A stretch of DNA of 64,000 nt, from the NCBI GenBank assembly GCA_963815505.1, contig CAWFGU010000020.1:1-64000 (forward strand), read 5' to 3'. Position numbers and translations under genes: made by a program. Shown piece after piece: positions 49,321 through 58,338 of this stretch. Numbering within the stretch: position 1 is the stretch's first letter; each line of letters begins with the position of its first letter. Source of the stretch: CAXBBB01 sp963815505. Lineage in GTDB: Bacteria > Bacteroidota > Rhodothermia > Rhodothermales > BA12. The notes below the pieces were generated by a model. It searched no databases. It was not told the DNA's origin and was given only the letters and a program-made list of their open reading frames with translations.

Positions 49321-52242
49321 TCACTCCAACACGTCGACCTTCGCTGTGTCCGGCCGCGCGGTGAGCCCGAGGTATTGCATCGCGAGTGGCATCTGCGTCC
49401 TCATCTCCTCGACCGATGCGGCGAACGACGGGTCGCCCGACAGTTCGGCCATTCGCTCCGAGAGCGTAGCGGCCTGCTCGAATGCACGAGCACCGACGTA
49501 GTGCAATTGGATCACCTGCAACACTTGAAGTGCGTACTGGAAATCCTGAGGCGCGCCGGTCCGGTCACCCTCGAGTTGCTGGAGCGACACCTCCTCGCCT
49601 CGGCCGAGAACCGTAATAGCGCGATCGTAGGCGCCTGCGGCGATGTAGGTGCGAGCCAGACTGGTAAACGTGCGCGCGTCACCCGGAATCGTCTCGAATG
49701 GCACCTTCTCCATGACGTAGTCGAGCAGGTCCGTGGCTTCGCCGTTGCGCCCCTGATCGACGAGCGCCATAGCTGCGTGAGCGAAGATGGCCCTGTAGTT
49801 GTCGACCATGCTGCGGATATTGTCGTCGAAGTACACGTCGGGATCGTCCAGGCCTCGAAAGCGGAAGTTCTTGAGGTTGCGGATGGTGATGTCCGGGACG
49901 ACGCGTCCGATGGGATCGTCATGCCGGATCGGGACGATGCGGTTGGCCTGGCCTTCGAGTTGGAAGAACGGCTGCAAATCGAGCATGCCCGACGGCGCCA
50001 CCGTCACGGCGAAGTAGAATGGACGTTGCCACCCCTGCTGCGCGTTGGTCTGGAGCATGTCGAGGATGACGAGGTCGTTGGGCCCCAGATAACTCTGCTC
50101 CTGACTGAAAGGGCGACCCTTGAGCTCCCACCGCATTGGGCTGACGAACTGTGCGCCGCTCGGGTTGGAGGCGCCCGGCAAACTGGCGGACATCTCGCCC
50201 GAACGCATCAGCAGAGCCGAATCGACGGGCAGCTCGATCGTTCGCGGCTGCCACCCGATGGGCTGGATGTCGGCGATCTGATCGTCCGGCAGGCGCATCG
50301 GAATCGGCTCGGACTGGCGCGACGACTGGTTCTTCAGCTGATTGATGTACCACGGCGTCTGGAGCAGCGACAGGTTCGCCACGCGCACGTCACGCCGCAC
50401 GCCCTCGACTTCCTGAGCGTACCACAGCGGAAACGTGTCGTTGTCGCCGTTGGTGAACAGGATCGCGTTCTCGGCGACGCTATTGAGCATGTTGTAGGCG
50501 TAGTCCGGCGCCACGTAGCGCCCGCTGCGGTCGTGATCGGCGAAGTTGACCGCCAGCATCACGACCGGAACGGCGGCAAAAGCGACGGTCGATACGCCCA
50601 GAGCGGCCGGAATCTTGGCTTTGACCTCTTTGACGAGCTGCGCGGCCAGTTCGGCTAGACCGGCGCCGCCGATTCCGATCCACAGCGCAAACGCGAAGAA
50701 CGACGCCACGTACGAGTAGTCGCGCTCGCGCGGTTGGAGCGGCGTCTGATTCAGATACAGGATAATGCCGATGCCCGTAATGAAGAACAAGATGAAGACC
50801 GCGAACGCTCGCCTGGGATCTCGGAGCGCGTGGTAGATCATGCCGAACAATCCGAGCAGAAGCGGCAGCGCAAAGTATCCGTTGTGGCTCGACTTCTCGC
50901 TCGGCGTCTGGAACACCACCTTTCGGCCTCCGATGTTGTCGTCAAACGCGGCGAAGCCCGTGATGGCCGGGGCGCCCTGTTCGTCCGAATCCTTGCCCAT
51001 GAAGTTCCACAGGAAGTAGCGCCAGTACATGTAGTTGACCTGGTAGCTGACGAAGAACTCCATGTCCGAATCGTACTGCGCGTACACACTCTGGTGCGAC
51101 GGCTCCTGCGAATAGCGGCGCGGAAACGTCTTCTCGCGCACGCTCAAGCGGCCCGTGTTGCTGTCGTACGACTTGCCTTTGAGGAGCGGCGTGCTGCCGT
51201 ACTGCTCGCGCTTGAGGTAGCTGACGATGGCTTCCGACGTTTCCGGATCGTTCTCGTCGATCGGCGGATTGGCCGCGCTGCGGATGAAGATGACGCCGTA
51301 CGTCGAGTAGCCGATTAGGACAGCCATAACCGAAAGCATTATCAGGTTGAAGACCGGCATCCCCTGCTTCTGCGACCACCACACACCTACGCCGACCAAG
51401 GCGATGACGAACAGCATGAACGCAAACGGTGCACCGACGGCGCCCGCAATCGTCGGCAGCGTTTGGATCATTCCGGGATAGATCGACAAGAAGACGATGC
51501 TTCCCACGATGGCTGTGATGCCCAGCCCGATTACGCGCTTCTGGGTCGACCAGTCGGGCTTTTCGTACTCGGTGTAGAAGAAGATCAGCGCGACGAAGAA
51601 GACGGCCAGCAGGTTGAGCAGGTGCATCCCGATGGCGAGCCCGAACATGTACGCGATCAGAATCAGGTAGCGGTTGGCCTGCAACCCGAACGGGTGGCTA
51701 CCGCCGCTCGCCAGCGTCGCCTCCTCGGCCTTGGCGATCTCGCTCCATCGCAGGATCAGCCAGACGACCAGGGCCGTGAACAGCATCGAACCGGCGTAGA
51801 CCTCGGCCTCGACGGCGTTGAACCAGAACGAATCCGTGACGGCGAATGCACACGCGCCGATCACGCCACCCGCCAGCGCAACCACGTCGTCCAACTTGGT
51901 CCGCACGCCGCCGCCCGGCTGCGCGATCTCGGTCCCTTGCCAGTAGCGCACCAGATGGACGATGACCAGGTGCGTCAGCAGAATCGTGAACGCGCTCGCA
52001 AAGACCGACACGAGGTTGACGGCCAGCGACACGTACTCGGTCGGCACGAACATCGAGAACAGGCGCCCGATGAGCATGTAGAGCGGCGCTCCGGGCGGGT
52101 GCGACACCTGCAATCCGTGCGCAATGGCGATGAACTCGCCGCTGTCCCAAAACGACGCCGTTGGCGAGACGGTCAGCAGGTAGATGACGAGCGCGTAGAA
52201 AAACACGCAGGCCGCGACGATGCGGTGGACGGTCTGGGACAT
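49321..52242 (-). CDS. DUF2723 / GT117-family membrane protein
   Basis: The start at ATG 52242 (MSQTVHRIVAA) gives 973 residues; the frame extends upstream but loses similarity. The N-terminal DUF2723 domain has SPTASFWDSGEFIAIAHGLQ with VSHPPGAPLYMLIGRLF, whose acidic DSGE resembles the catalytic loop of protein O-mannosyltransferases, and about 12 transmembrane helices. A central periplasmic region has TPLQPRERDYSYVASFFAFA and LFTNGDNDTFPLWYAQEVEG. The C-terminus is helical and TPR-like (LARTYIAAGAYDRAITVLGR). Members are widespread in Bacteroidota and are thought to glycosylate exported proteins. It is monocistronic. Confidence 0.85.
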   Translation of the reverse strand: MSQTVHRIVAACVFFYALVIYLLTVSPTASFWDSGEFIAIAHGLQVSHPPGAPLYMLIGRLFSMFVPTEYVSLAVNLVSVFASAFTILLTHLVIVHLVRYWQGTEIAQPGGGVRTKLDDVVALAGGVIGACAFAVTDSFWFNAVEAEVYAGSMLFTALVVWLILRWSEIAKAEEATLASGGSHPFGLQANRYLILIAYMFGLAIGMHLLNLLAVFFVALIFFYTEYEKPDWSTQKRVIGLGITAIVGSIVFLSIYPGMIQTLPTIAGAVGAPFAFMLFVIALVGVGVWWSQKQGMPVFNLIMLSVMAVLIGYSTYGVIFIRSAANPPIDENDPETSEAIVSYLKREQYGSTPLLKGKSYDSNTGRLSVREKTFPRRYSQEPSHQSVYAQYDSDMEFFVSYQVNYMYWRYFLWNFMGKDSDEQGAPAITGFAAFDDNIGGRKVVFQTPSEKSSHNGYFALPLLLGLFGMIYHALRDPRRAFAVFILFFITGIGIILYLNQTPLQPRERDYSYVASFFAFALWIGIGGAGLAELAAQLVKEVKAKIPAALGVSTVAFAAVPVVMLAVNFADHDRSGRYVAPDYAYNMLNSVAENAILFTNGDNDTFPLWYAQEVEGVRRDVRVANLSLLQTPWYINQLKNQSSRQSEPIPMRLPDDQIADIQPIGWQPRTIELPVDSALLMRSGEMSASLPGASNPSGAQFVSPMRWELKGRPFSQEQSYLGPNDLVILDMLQTNAQQGWQRPFYFAVTVAPSGMLDLQPFFQLEGQANRIVPIRHDDPIGRVVPDITIRNLKNFRFRGLDDPDVYFDDNIRSMVDNYRAIFAHAAMALVDQGRNGEATDLLDYVMEKVPFETIPGDARTFTSLARTYIAAGAYDRAITVLGRGEEVSLQQLEGDRTGAPQDFQYALQVLQVIQLHYVGARAFEQAATLSERMAELSGDPSFAASVEEMRTQMPLAMQYLGLTARPDTAKVDVLE

Positions 52243-52677
52243 AAAGAGGGCAAAGTGAGATCGCAAAGGGAAAGAAACGCCGCTCAGGGCATTCGGCGAG
52301 CGCGTAACCGGCGAAGCCTCCCAAAATAAACGACGCGAAGCCCTCCCCACGAGGACTCCGCGCCGAAGCGACTGCCCCAGGGCAATCACTCACACCATCT
52401 CTGCTGAGAAACACGCGCAGTCTATTGGTTGGAATACAGCGCGCTCCTCTCCCACATCAGATACCCGCTACGGAGGCCCGAAGCGAAGGTTACACCTGGA
52501 GAACGCAGTCTGCTATTTTTTTCGCACGTGCAATCCAAAAGATTTTCCGCGGCAGTAGCAGACGCAGCCAGTCACCACTGCGACAAACGACTGCTTAAAG
52601 CGGGACCGTTGATACGGCTCGATAAGGTCCGCAGCAGCGGAGATCGAACCGCCCCGGCTTCCTGAGTCTCAACACGA
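52243..52677. other. 435-bp intergenic region upstream of the DUF2723 gene, no gene recognised
   Basis: No convincing ORF or RNA gene is visible. A 78-codon plus-strand frame (52429-52665) lacks family features. The region is less GC-rich than its surroundings, with a T7 tract (TATTTTTTTCGC) just before the palindrome GCACGTGC (52524-52531). TCACTTTG (minus strand) lies about 10 bp before the DUF2723 ATG. The hairpin GCGGAGATCGAACCGC near 52640 resembles a tRNA T-arm but lacks the rest of a tRNA. Confidence 0.5.
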
Positions 52678-53130
52678 TCAGAACGACCGCTCCATACGCT
52701 CGCGATCATGCGGATCGTACACCTCGCGGTCCTTCCAATAGGTGCCGCCAGGCGGGGCGACGCGGCGGCTCAGCGGATCGTGCCCGAACAGGCGCATTAC
52801 CAATCCGATCGGCGTCACCAAGCCGAAGAAGACGACGGCCAGCAGCACGTGCGACATCACGAAGCCAAGCACGAGCGCAAGGCCCATCCACAGCTTATAG
52901 ATCGGACGCAGAGCTGCGGGGAAAGACAGTCCGACCACGAGTAGGACACCGCCCAATCCCAGCAGAATCATGACCAGTGTCCCGAACGCTCCCCAATGCC
53001 ACGCCAGCACTCCGCCGATCAGCAAGAAGATGCCCCCGATTTGCCAGCCGAACGTTCGCAGCGCCTTGCGGCTGGTGTCCAGTTCGGAGAACTCTTCGGC
53101 CACTGCTTGAAGGACGGGTGGCAATGGCAT
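52678..53130 (-). CDS. SxtJ-family small membrane protein
   Basis: The 150-residue protein has four hydrophobic helices (IGGIFLLIGGVLAWHWGAFG; LVMILLGLGGVLLVVGLSFP; a third with MGLALVLGFVMSHVLLAVVF). The characteristic SxtJ segment RPIYKLWMGLALVLGFV is followed by TPIGLVMRLFGHDPLSRRV and a soluble tail GTYWKDREVYDPHDRERMER. SxtJ proteins occur beside diverse biosynthetic or envelope gene clusters and have no established activity. The start codon overlaps the stop of the PPC-domain gene (TGATG at 53130). Confidence 0.75.
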   Translation of the reverse strand: MPLPPVLQAVAEEFSELDTSRKALRTFGWQIGGIFLLIGGVLAWHWGAFGTLVMILLGLGGVLLVVGLSFPAALRPIYKLWMGLALVLGFVMSHVLLAVVFFGLVTPIGLVMRLFGHDPLSRRVAPPGGTYWKDREVYDPHDRERMERSF

Positions 53131-53816
53131 CAGTCGAACGTCAGGATGCGCAGGTCGTAGGCGCCCACTTCACCAGCGCCGAGCGAGGTCGCCCAGACAG
53201 TCCACGTTCCGGCCATCGGCGGCAGGTCGGCTACGCGAGACCACGTAGCGCTACCGGCGTCGTCGTTGCGCCACGTCTGACCGTCCGGGGCGCGAACGAC
53301 GAGAAAGCCATCGAACCCGTAGCTCTCCATTTCGACAGTGAAGGGCGACGAAGCAGCAATCGCGCGTTCGATCCGATCGGCATACTCGCCTTTGGGCAGC
53401 TGTTCGTCTCGGGGATCCAGGCGTCCTTCGATTGTCTCGATCTGGGCTATGTTTCCCGGCTTGATCATCAGCGTGTAGTCGCCGCGCCCGTTCTCGGCGA
53501 ACGCGCTAGCCCATACGGTATACGTCCCCGCCTTGGCTACGACCGACGTGATTTGCGACACTTGCGTCCCCTCGAAGTCGTCGTTCGACTCTTCCGATCC
53601 TCCGGGCCCGCGCAGCACCAGGTACGTATCGAAGGCGTCCGACTCCATCCGAATCGTCACTTGCTGCCCGGCCTGAAGATCGACAGCGAAGGCGTCGTAG
53701 GGACCGCCGTACTCGCGGACCGGATCGCCGTCGGAGAGCGTGCCGGACAGATGTTGCGTCTGCGCCGAAGCGATTGGCGGTGCGCAGAGAAGGAGCGCGA
53801 GCAAAAGTCGTTTCAT
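53130..53816 (-). CDS. Secreted protein with two pre-peptidase C-terminal-like (PPC) domains
   Basis: The 228-residue protein has a signal peptide (RLLLALLLCAPPIASAQ) and two beta-sandwich repeats. The first has GPYDAFAVDLQAGQQVTIRM, DAFDTYLVLRGPGGSEESND and AGTYTVWASAFAENGRGDYT. The second has SPFTVEMESYGFDGFLVVRA and AGTWTVWATSLGAGEVGAYD. PPC domains are usually accessory domains of secreted peptidases, removed on maturation. Here they stand alone, 21 bp downstream of a lipoprotein subtilase, so a role as partner or chaperone of that protease is plausible. TAGAAT lies about 13 bp before the ATG. Confidence 0.75.
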   Translation of the reverse strand: MKRLLLALLLCAPPIASAQTQHLSGTLSDGDPVREYGGPYDAFAVDLQAGQQVTIRMESDAFDTYLVLRGPGGSEESNDDFEGTQVSQITSVVAKAGTYTVWASAFAENGRGDYTLMIKPGNIAQIETIEGRLDPRDEQLPKGEYADRIERAIAASSPFTVEMESYGFDGFLVVRAPDGQTWRNDDAGSATWSRVADLPPMAGTWTVWATSLGAGEVGAYDLRILTFD

Positions 53817-53837
53817 AGTGAGCAGTGCAATTCTAGT

Positions 53838-55508
53838 CTAGTTGGACGACCCAGCAACCTGAGCCGCTCGGTCGAGAGCAGCGGCAGCATCTACGATGGC
53901 ACCTGTCACCGAAAGCGCGGCGAATGGCACCAACTCTCCTTCGCTCCCCGGCCGAACAACGGGCTGCGCGTAACGACGCGCGGTCTCGAGCACGATGGTG
54001 CGTACTTGCCGTGCCGTCAGGTTCGGATAGTAGCTCATCACCAAGGCTGCGACGCCCGCAACAACGGGTGAGGCCATACTCGTGCCCTGGTTGTCGCCAT
54101 AGTCATTTCCCGGTAGTGTCGAGTAGATATCGACGCCCGGCGCGAACACGTCGACGCGTGTGCTGCCGTAGTTGGAGAAGCCAGCGGCCAGTCCGTCACC
54201 CGTCTTCCACGAGGACGCGCCGACTTCAATCCACAGGTCCGAGCGTTTGCCGTCCAGATAGGTCGCGCTGGGGAAGTTGGGTTCGACCTCCAGATCCTCG
54301 GCGCTGTTGCCTGCCGCGTGGACCATCAGCACCCCCCGTTCGGTCGCAAAGCGCACGGCGTCGTCGACGACGCTTTTCTGAGGCGAGTAACTCTTGCCGA
54401 AGCTCATGTTGATCACGTGAGCACCGTTTTCGACAGCATACCGGATGGCGTTGGCTACGTCTTTGTCGCGCTCATCGCCATTGGGCACCGCTCGCACGAC
54501 CATGATCCGCACGCTGTCGGCGACGCCCATCGCCCCGAGGCCGTTGTCGCGCCGCGCAGCTACGATGCCTGCCACGTGTGTGCCGTGCGTCGCATCTGGG
54601 CCGATCACGTCGGCGTTTCCGTACAGGCGCTCATCTAGATCGGACGGATCGTCGCCGACGATGTCGCGCGCATCGAAGTCGACGTTGAGTTTGTAGTCGA
54701 GGGTGCCGTCGATGTATTCGCGGTACTCGGAAAGCTCCTTAGCCGTGATGCCGTTCTCGTTGAGCAGCCGGGCCACGGCAACGGCCTGCTGCAACTCAGG
54801 GCGGTCGGCGACGGTGCGGAAGTCGGCTTCGACCAAAGGCTCACCATTCGTCTTACCCACCGCAGATCGCAGACTGGGAATCGTCGCCTGCGCCATGTCG
54901 TCGAACTGCGCGACGCCCGCCTGCTGCGTTTCCAACCCAGACCGCTCCTCTGCGATCTCGTCGCGATACTGCACATACAGACCATAATCGGCCTCGTCGG
55001 CTGCAGCGATGTCTTCCTCTGCGACATCGCCGAAGCGCTCGTCGAGTTCGCGATACAGCCGGACGACCTCGAGCGCTTCGTAATTGACGTTGCGCCCATC
55101 TGCGCCACCGATGAAATTCCAGCCGTGTACGTCGTCTGCATAGCCGTTGCCGTCGTCGTCGATGCCGTTGCCCGCGATCTCGCCCGTGTTGGTCCACAGG
55201 CGGCCCTGCAAGTCCTCGTGATTCACGTCCGTACCGCTGTCGATGATCGCCACGACGATGCTGCGCTGCGGAACGCGCCTGCCGATCGTCGGCACGTCGG
55301 CACCAGGGAAACCGCCCACCCGATCGGACTGCAGGAACCAGTCATCGGGCGCGTCGGCTGGCTGCGGATCGGGCGGCGTGTCCATCGCACTCTCCTGTGT
55401 AGGCGCAGCGGGCGCATCGGCTGAAGGCGCCGGAGGAGCGACGGACTGCGTGGTAGAACAGGCGGCGAGCGTCAGCAGCAGAAGCAGCGACGAGAAGCGG
55501 AGGATCAT
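53838..55508 (-). CDS. Lipoprotein subtilisin-like serine protease (S8)
   Basis: From ATG 55508 (556 residues) a lipoprotein signal (FSSLLLLLTLAAC) is followed by a Pro/Ala-rich linker. The S8 catalytic triad is present: Asp in IVVAIIDSGTDVNHEDL, His in DATHGTHVAGIVAARR, and Ser in NQGTSMASPVVAGVAALVMS; the oxyanion Asn is in VHAAGNSAEDLE. Between the Asp and His motifs sits an extra segment of about 170 residues (from YEALEVVRLYRELDERF to YIDGTLDYKLNVDFDA), larger than in classical subtilisins and typical of Bacteroidota surface S8 proteases. The enzyme should be anchored to the outer membrane. It heads a minus-strand group with PPC and SxtJ genes. Confidence 0.88.
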   Translation of the reverse strand: MILRFSSLLLLLTLAACSTTQSVAPPAPSADAPAAPTQESAMDTPPDPQPADAPDDWFLQSDRVGGFPGADVPTIGRRVPQRSIVVAIIDSGTDVNHEDLQGRLWTNTGEIAGNGIDDDGNGYADDVHGWNFIGGADGRNVNYEALEVVRLYRELDERFGDVAEEDIAAADEADYGLYVQYRDEIAEERSGLETQQAGVAQFDDMAQATIPSLRSAVGKTNGEPLVEADFRTVADRPELQQAVAVARLLNENGITAKELSEYREYIDGTLDYKLNVDFDARDIVGDDPSDLDERLYGNADVIGPDATHGTHVAGIVAARRDNGLGAMGVADSVRIMVVRAVPNGDERDKDVANAIRYAVENGAHVINMSFGKSYSPQKSVVDDAVRFATERGVLMVHAAGNSAEDLEVEPNFPSATYLDGKRSDLWIEVGASSWKTGDGLAAGFSNYGSTRVDVFAPGVDIYSTLPGNDYGDNQGTSMASPVVAGVAALVMSYYPNLTARQVRTIVLETARRYAQPVVRPGSEGELVPFAALSVTGAIVDAAAALDRAAQVAGSSN

Positions 55509-55566
55509 GGTCTGGTCTTGTCGGTGGATTGACTGCAAAGTACGAGCGCTCGGAACACTCCAAACG

Positions 55567-55606
55567 ACAAAGCGCCCCCGAAGTCGAAACCTCGGGGGCG
55601 CTTTGT
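55567..55606 (-). terminator. Terminator of the large lipoprotein gene
   Basis: A perfect 15-bp stem (ACAAAGCGCCCCCGA at 55567-55581, TCGGGGGCGCTTTGT at 55592-55606) with a 10-nt loop lies 17 bp beyond the stop of the lipoprotein gene at 55623. The stem ends in TTTGT and is followed by CGTTTG on the minus strand. Confidence 0.75.
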
Positions 55607-55622
55607 CCGAACGGCAGTTGCG

Positions 55623-57176
55623 TTACTGGCAGACGCTGTCGGGCGCTTCGAACGTCTCATTGACGGCCGTGCCATTGACCGCAAAGGTGGTCTGGAACAC
55701 CTGAGTGAGGTATCGACCACGCACTTCGTACGTGGTGTTGGGCCGCAGCAGTTGCGTGGAGAGCGTCACCGCAGCTATGGCTGACGGCGTTGCCGATGCA
55801 CTTCCTTCGCGCACGATGGTCGGCTGCTGGTTGAGCGAGAACCACTGCGCACCCGCTACACCTTGACGGCGTGCTATGATGGTATAGGGAGGCAAGTTAG
55901 TGAGATACACCTTCTCGGTGGGATTGGCGCAGACCGGTCTGAGAGTGATCGTCACAGCGGGCGAAGCCTGCGGAAGATCGACCGTACAGTTGGTGCACGT
56001 CGTCTGGTCGGCTGCCGGAACGAAACGGTTACGGAAGAAGACGCCCGTGCGGTAGCGAGTACCACTGGCCGGCACCTTGAGGGTCGTCGTCGTTGCGTTG
56101 GCGCCGATGGTCTTGGATTCGGAGTAGCCGTAGGCTTGCACAAGAGCAGAGATCGAGCCTGTGTTACCGTTGCGGTTGACCGTAATCGTGATGTCCTGAG
56201 CAGGCACCTGGACGCGGACGTAGACGCAGTAGAAGCCGACGAACTGCCAGCGTCCAACGACGACCGTTCCGTTCTTGCCTGCTGCAACCGTGAGGTCTTC
56301 GACATTGACCCAGTTACCGGCCTCCTCATCGAAGCGAGCGAGCGTTACCACATCCCCTGCCGCCACGGGCTGCCCCGTGTTGGGATTGATGATGCCGTCG
56401 GGAATGGAGAACTCGACTTGCGGATTTCCGCTAACCTGGCTGGCTGGGTTGTCACCCGCAGTCGCGCGGATGTTCGTCACGTTGAAAGCCACGTCCTGCT
56501 GACCAGCGGGCGCATCGGTTTCGGGAACGTCATCAAACGAATCCGCTGTCGGATCGAAAACTGAAATCTGGACCTCGGCCTGCTCGGTGAGGACGACACC
56601 TTTTTCGTCCAGGATTTGAGCGCCGGCAGGAATCGTCACGGTCGTCGGAGCGGCGTCTCCTTCAGGGTCAGCCGTCACCGTCGTGGTCGTGTTCTGACTA
56701 ACGTTGGTCGACTGCACAGCGACGCCGGCGGGGGGGGCTGATGGCGAGATGAGTTTGATCGAGCGTCCGACGAGGCCGGTGTCAGTCAGCGCTATGACGC
56801 GGCGCTGCTGCAAGTAGCCCGGTGCATCGATCTGAATCGGAATGAGAATCGGGTTGGCCTCGGTCGGCACGACACTGTTGTCGATACTGATGTTGAACTG
56901 ACCGTCGCGCACGTCGATTTCATTCGAGTTGAGCGCGAAACCAAACGGGTTGGTAAGCAGACCAGCGATAGCGTTGTCGGTCACCCGGACTGTTACGTTA
57001 TCGCCGGAGACGATGTCGCCTGTTTTGGAGTCGACGAGGGCAGCGCCGATCACAGTCTTCTGGGATTCGACGTTAAACTCGAGGACGAAGTCTTCGAAGG
57101 CGTCTTCGAGACCAGATGTATCGCACGCGCTCAGCCCGAGCAGCGCGATCAGCAGAAGTGGAAGTAGATGCTTCAT
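55623..57176 (-). CDS. Large lipoprotein with carboxypeptidase-regulatory-like and beta-rich regions, function unknown
   Basis: The 517-residue protein begins with a lipoprotein signal (LLPLLLIALLGLSAC). It continues with an Ig/CarboxypepD-like strand region (KTVIGAALVDSKTGDIVSGD), a Thr-rich stretch (VSQNTTTTVTADPEGDAAPT) and strands such as ILDEKGVVLTEQAEVQISVF and FVGFYCVYVRVQVPAQDITI. Near the C-terminus two cysteines in QTTCTNCTVDLPQ and a final Cys (DSVCQ) could form disulfides. I recognise no enzyme motif. It is followed upstream by an outer-membrane barrel gene on the same strand, so the two may form a surface complex. TACTTTC lies 3 bp before the ATG. Confidence 0.6.
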   Translation of the reverse strand: MKHLLPLLLIALLGLSACDTSGLEDAFEDFVLEFNVESQKTVIGAALVDSKTGDIVSGDNVTVRVTDNAIAGLLTNPFGFALNSNEIDVRDGQFNISIDNSVVPTEANPILIPIQIDAPGYLQQRRVIALTDTGLVGRSIKLISPSAPPAGVAVQSTNVSQNTTTTVTADPEGDAAPTTVTIPAGAQILDEKGVVLTEQAEVQISVFDPTADSFDDVPETDAPAGQQDVAFNVTNIRATAGDNPASQVSGNPQVEFSIPDGIINPNTGQPVAAGDVVTLARFDEEAGNWVNVEDLTVAAGKNGTVVVGRWQFVGFYCVYVRVQVPAQDITITVNRNGNTGSISALVQAYGYSESKTIGANATTTTLKVPASGTRYRTGVFFRNRFVPAADQTTCTNCTVDLPQASPAVTITLRPVCANPTEKVYLTNLPPYTIIARRQGVAGAQWFSLNQQPTIVREGSASATPSAIAAVTLSTQLLRPNTTYEVRGRYLTQVFQTTFAVNGTAVNETFEAPDSVCQ

Positions 57177-57228
57177 AAAGAAAGTAGAAAGGGGTGGAGC
57201 AGGAGAAGTGATGTAGGAGGGATACGAG

Positions 57229-57957
57229 CTATCGTGGCCCAACACCCAACGTAATTCCAAGAGAAACGACAGGCCAGAATTTGGCTCCCGCCAGATCGGA
57301 CAGTTCGTCGTTCACATTATCGACAAAGTCGGCCGGAACGCCCAGCAGAGCGCCTTCGTCCGTGAGAACCGTGATCTCAGGCGCCCCGATGTAGGCGACA
57401 CCCAACTGGAAGTTCACACCAACACGCCCCTTAGTCATGTTGCCGACACCGACGCCCAGGTACGGGGCGATGGGATTGGGATAGTCTACCTCGACGCCCA
57501 GACCACCGATCTGCTCGGGCGTAAACGTGGCGATTTCTCTCCCACCGTCTTCGAGCACGTAATCGGTGCGGCTTCTGACCGAGGCGTCCACCTTGTTGAG
57601 GTTGATCATCAGACCACCGGTAATGTGGAACGCCCGTCCGCCGGGGTGGAAGTCGGCGAACACTCCGGTAGAACCGATGCTCAGCTCTTCTTCGTACCCC
57701 AAGATCAGTCCTTCGACCTCGTGGTCCTTCTCGGTGAGTTGGTCGTTTTCCACGTAGCCGAAAATGCTGTTCGGCTCAGAAATGGGTAGGAAGCTGAAGT
57801 TGGCTCGGACGTTGAGCGATGGTGTAGCGGCGTAGGCAACGTCAGCGCCGACGCCGAACGTGCTGACGCGCAGCATGACGCCGCCTTTCTGCGCAGTCGC
57901 AGTGTCGGCGGTGAGGAGGATGGCTGCGCAAAGCAGTAGGAGATACCGTGTTCTCAT
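57229..57957 (-). CDS. Outer-membrane beta-barrel protein
   Basis: The 242-residue protein from ATG 57957 has a signal peptide (RTRYLLLLCAAILLTADTATA) followed by alternating amphipathic strands rich in Gly and aromatics (VGADVAYAATPSLNVRANFS; AFHITGGLMINLNKVDASVR; IAPYLGVGVGNMTKGRVGVN; FWPVVSLGITLGVGPR). This pattern and length fit an 8-10-strand OmpA/OprF-like porin barrel or the DUF481-like outer-membrane proteins of Bacteroidota. It precedes the large lipoprotein gene by 52 bp and is probably co-transcribed. Confidence 0.7.
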   Translation of the reverse strand: MRTRYLLLLCAAILLTADTATAQKGGVMLRVSTFGVGADVAYAATPSLNVRANFSFLPISEPNSIFGYVENDQLTEKDHEVEGLILGYEEELSIGSTGVFADFHPGGRAFHITGGLMINLNKVDASVRSRTDYVLEDGGREIATFTPEQIGGLGVEVDYPNPIAPYLGVGVGNMTKGRVGVNFQLGVAYIGAPEITVLTDEGALLGVPADFVDNVNDELSDLAGAKFWPVVSLGITLGVGPR

Positions 57958-58338
57958 GATGAGTCGAGAGGTAGGAAATAAAAGCTGGAACGCCTCTTGG
58001 AGGCAGACCGCACGAGATGTGGTGGACATTTAAGCTCAGAACTAAATACTCTGAGACAACGATATTACGTTCGTAGCTGCCCTGTAACCTAATGCGTGGT
58101 TCGCCTCTTTGCTATGCCACCCGTATTGTCAAGAACAGTAGAATCCAGTAAAAGGCACTCCCATGGAGTGCGAGACCTACGTTCGACGCGCAGAGTAGGG
58201 GGGTTAAAGAATCAGACCGTGGTCTGTCCTCTGGTATCGGCCGCAACCGCTCGCTTCAAAGCTGAGTGCCCACAAAATGCATGCGCCGCTTCCGGTTTCA
58301 ATCCGGAAGCGGCGCATGATTGAGCAGCAAGACGGGTG
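57958..58338. other. 381-bp intergenic region between the barrel gene and glyS
   Basis: It holds the promoter side of the barrel gene (TACCTCTC, minus strand, at 57966-57973, 8 bp before the ATG) and the glyS terminator. The middle (58030-58270) is comparatively AT-rich (TTAAGCTCAGAACTAAATAC) and has no ORF or RNA gene that I can identify. Confidence 0.6.
58280..58318 (-). terminator. Terminator of glyS
   Basis: A perfect 16-bp stem (CATGCGCCGCTTCCGG at 58280-58295, CCGGAAGCGGCGCATG at 58303-58318) with a 7-nt loop is followed on the minus strand by CATTTTGTGGG, giving a T4 tract. It begins 20 bp after the glyS stop. Confidence 0.85.

Noticed and set aside
52600..52660. A tRNA-like T-arm (GGTTCGATCTC on the minus strand) upstream of DUF2723
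   Set aside because: No acceptor stem, D-arm or anticodon arm could be fitted; only a short hairpin is present.
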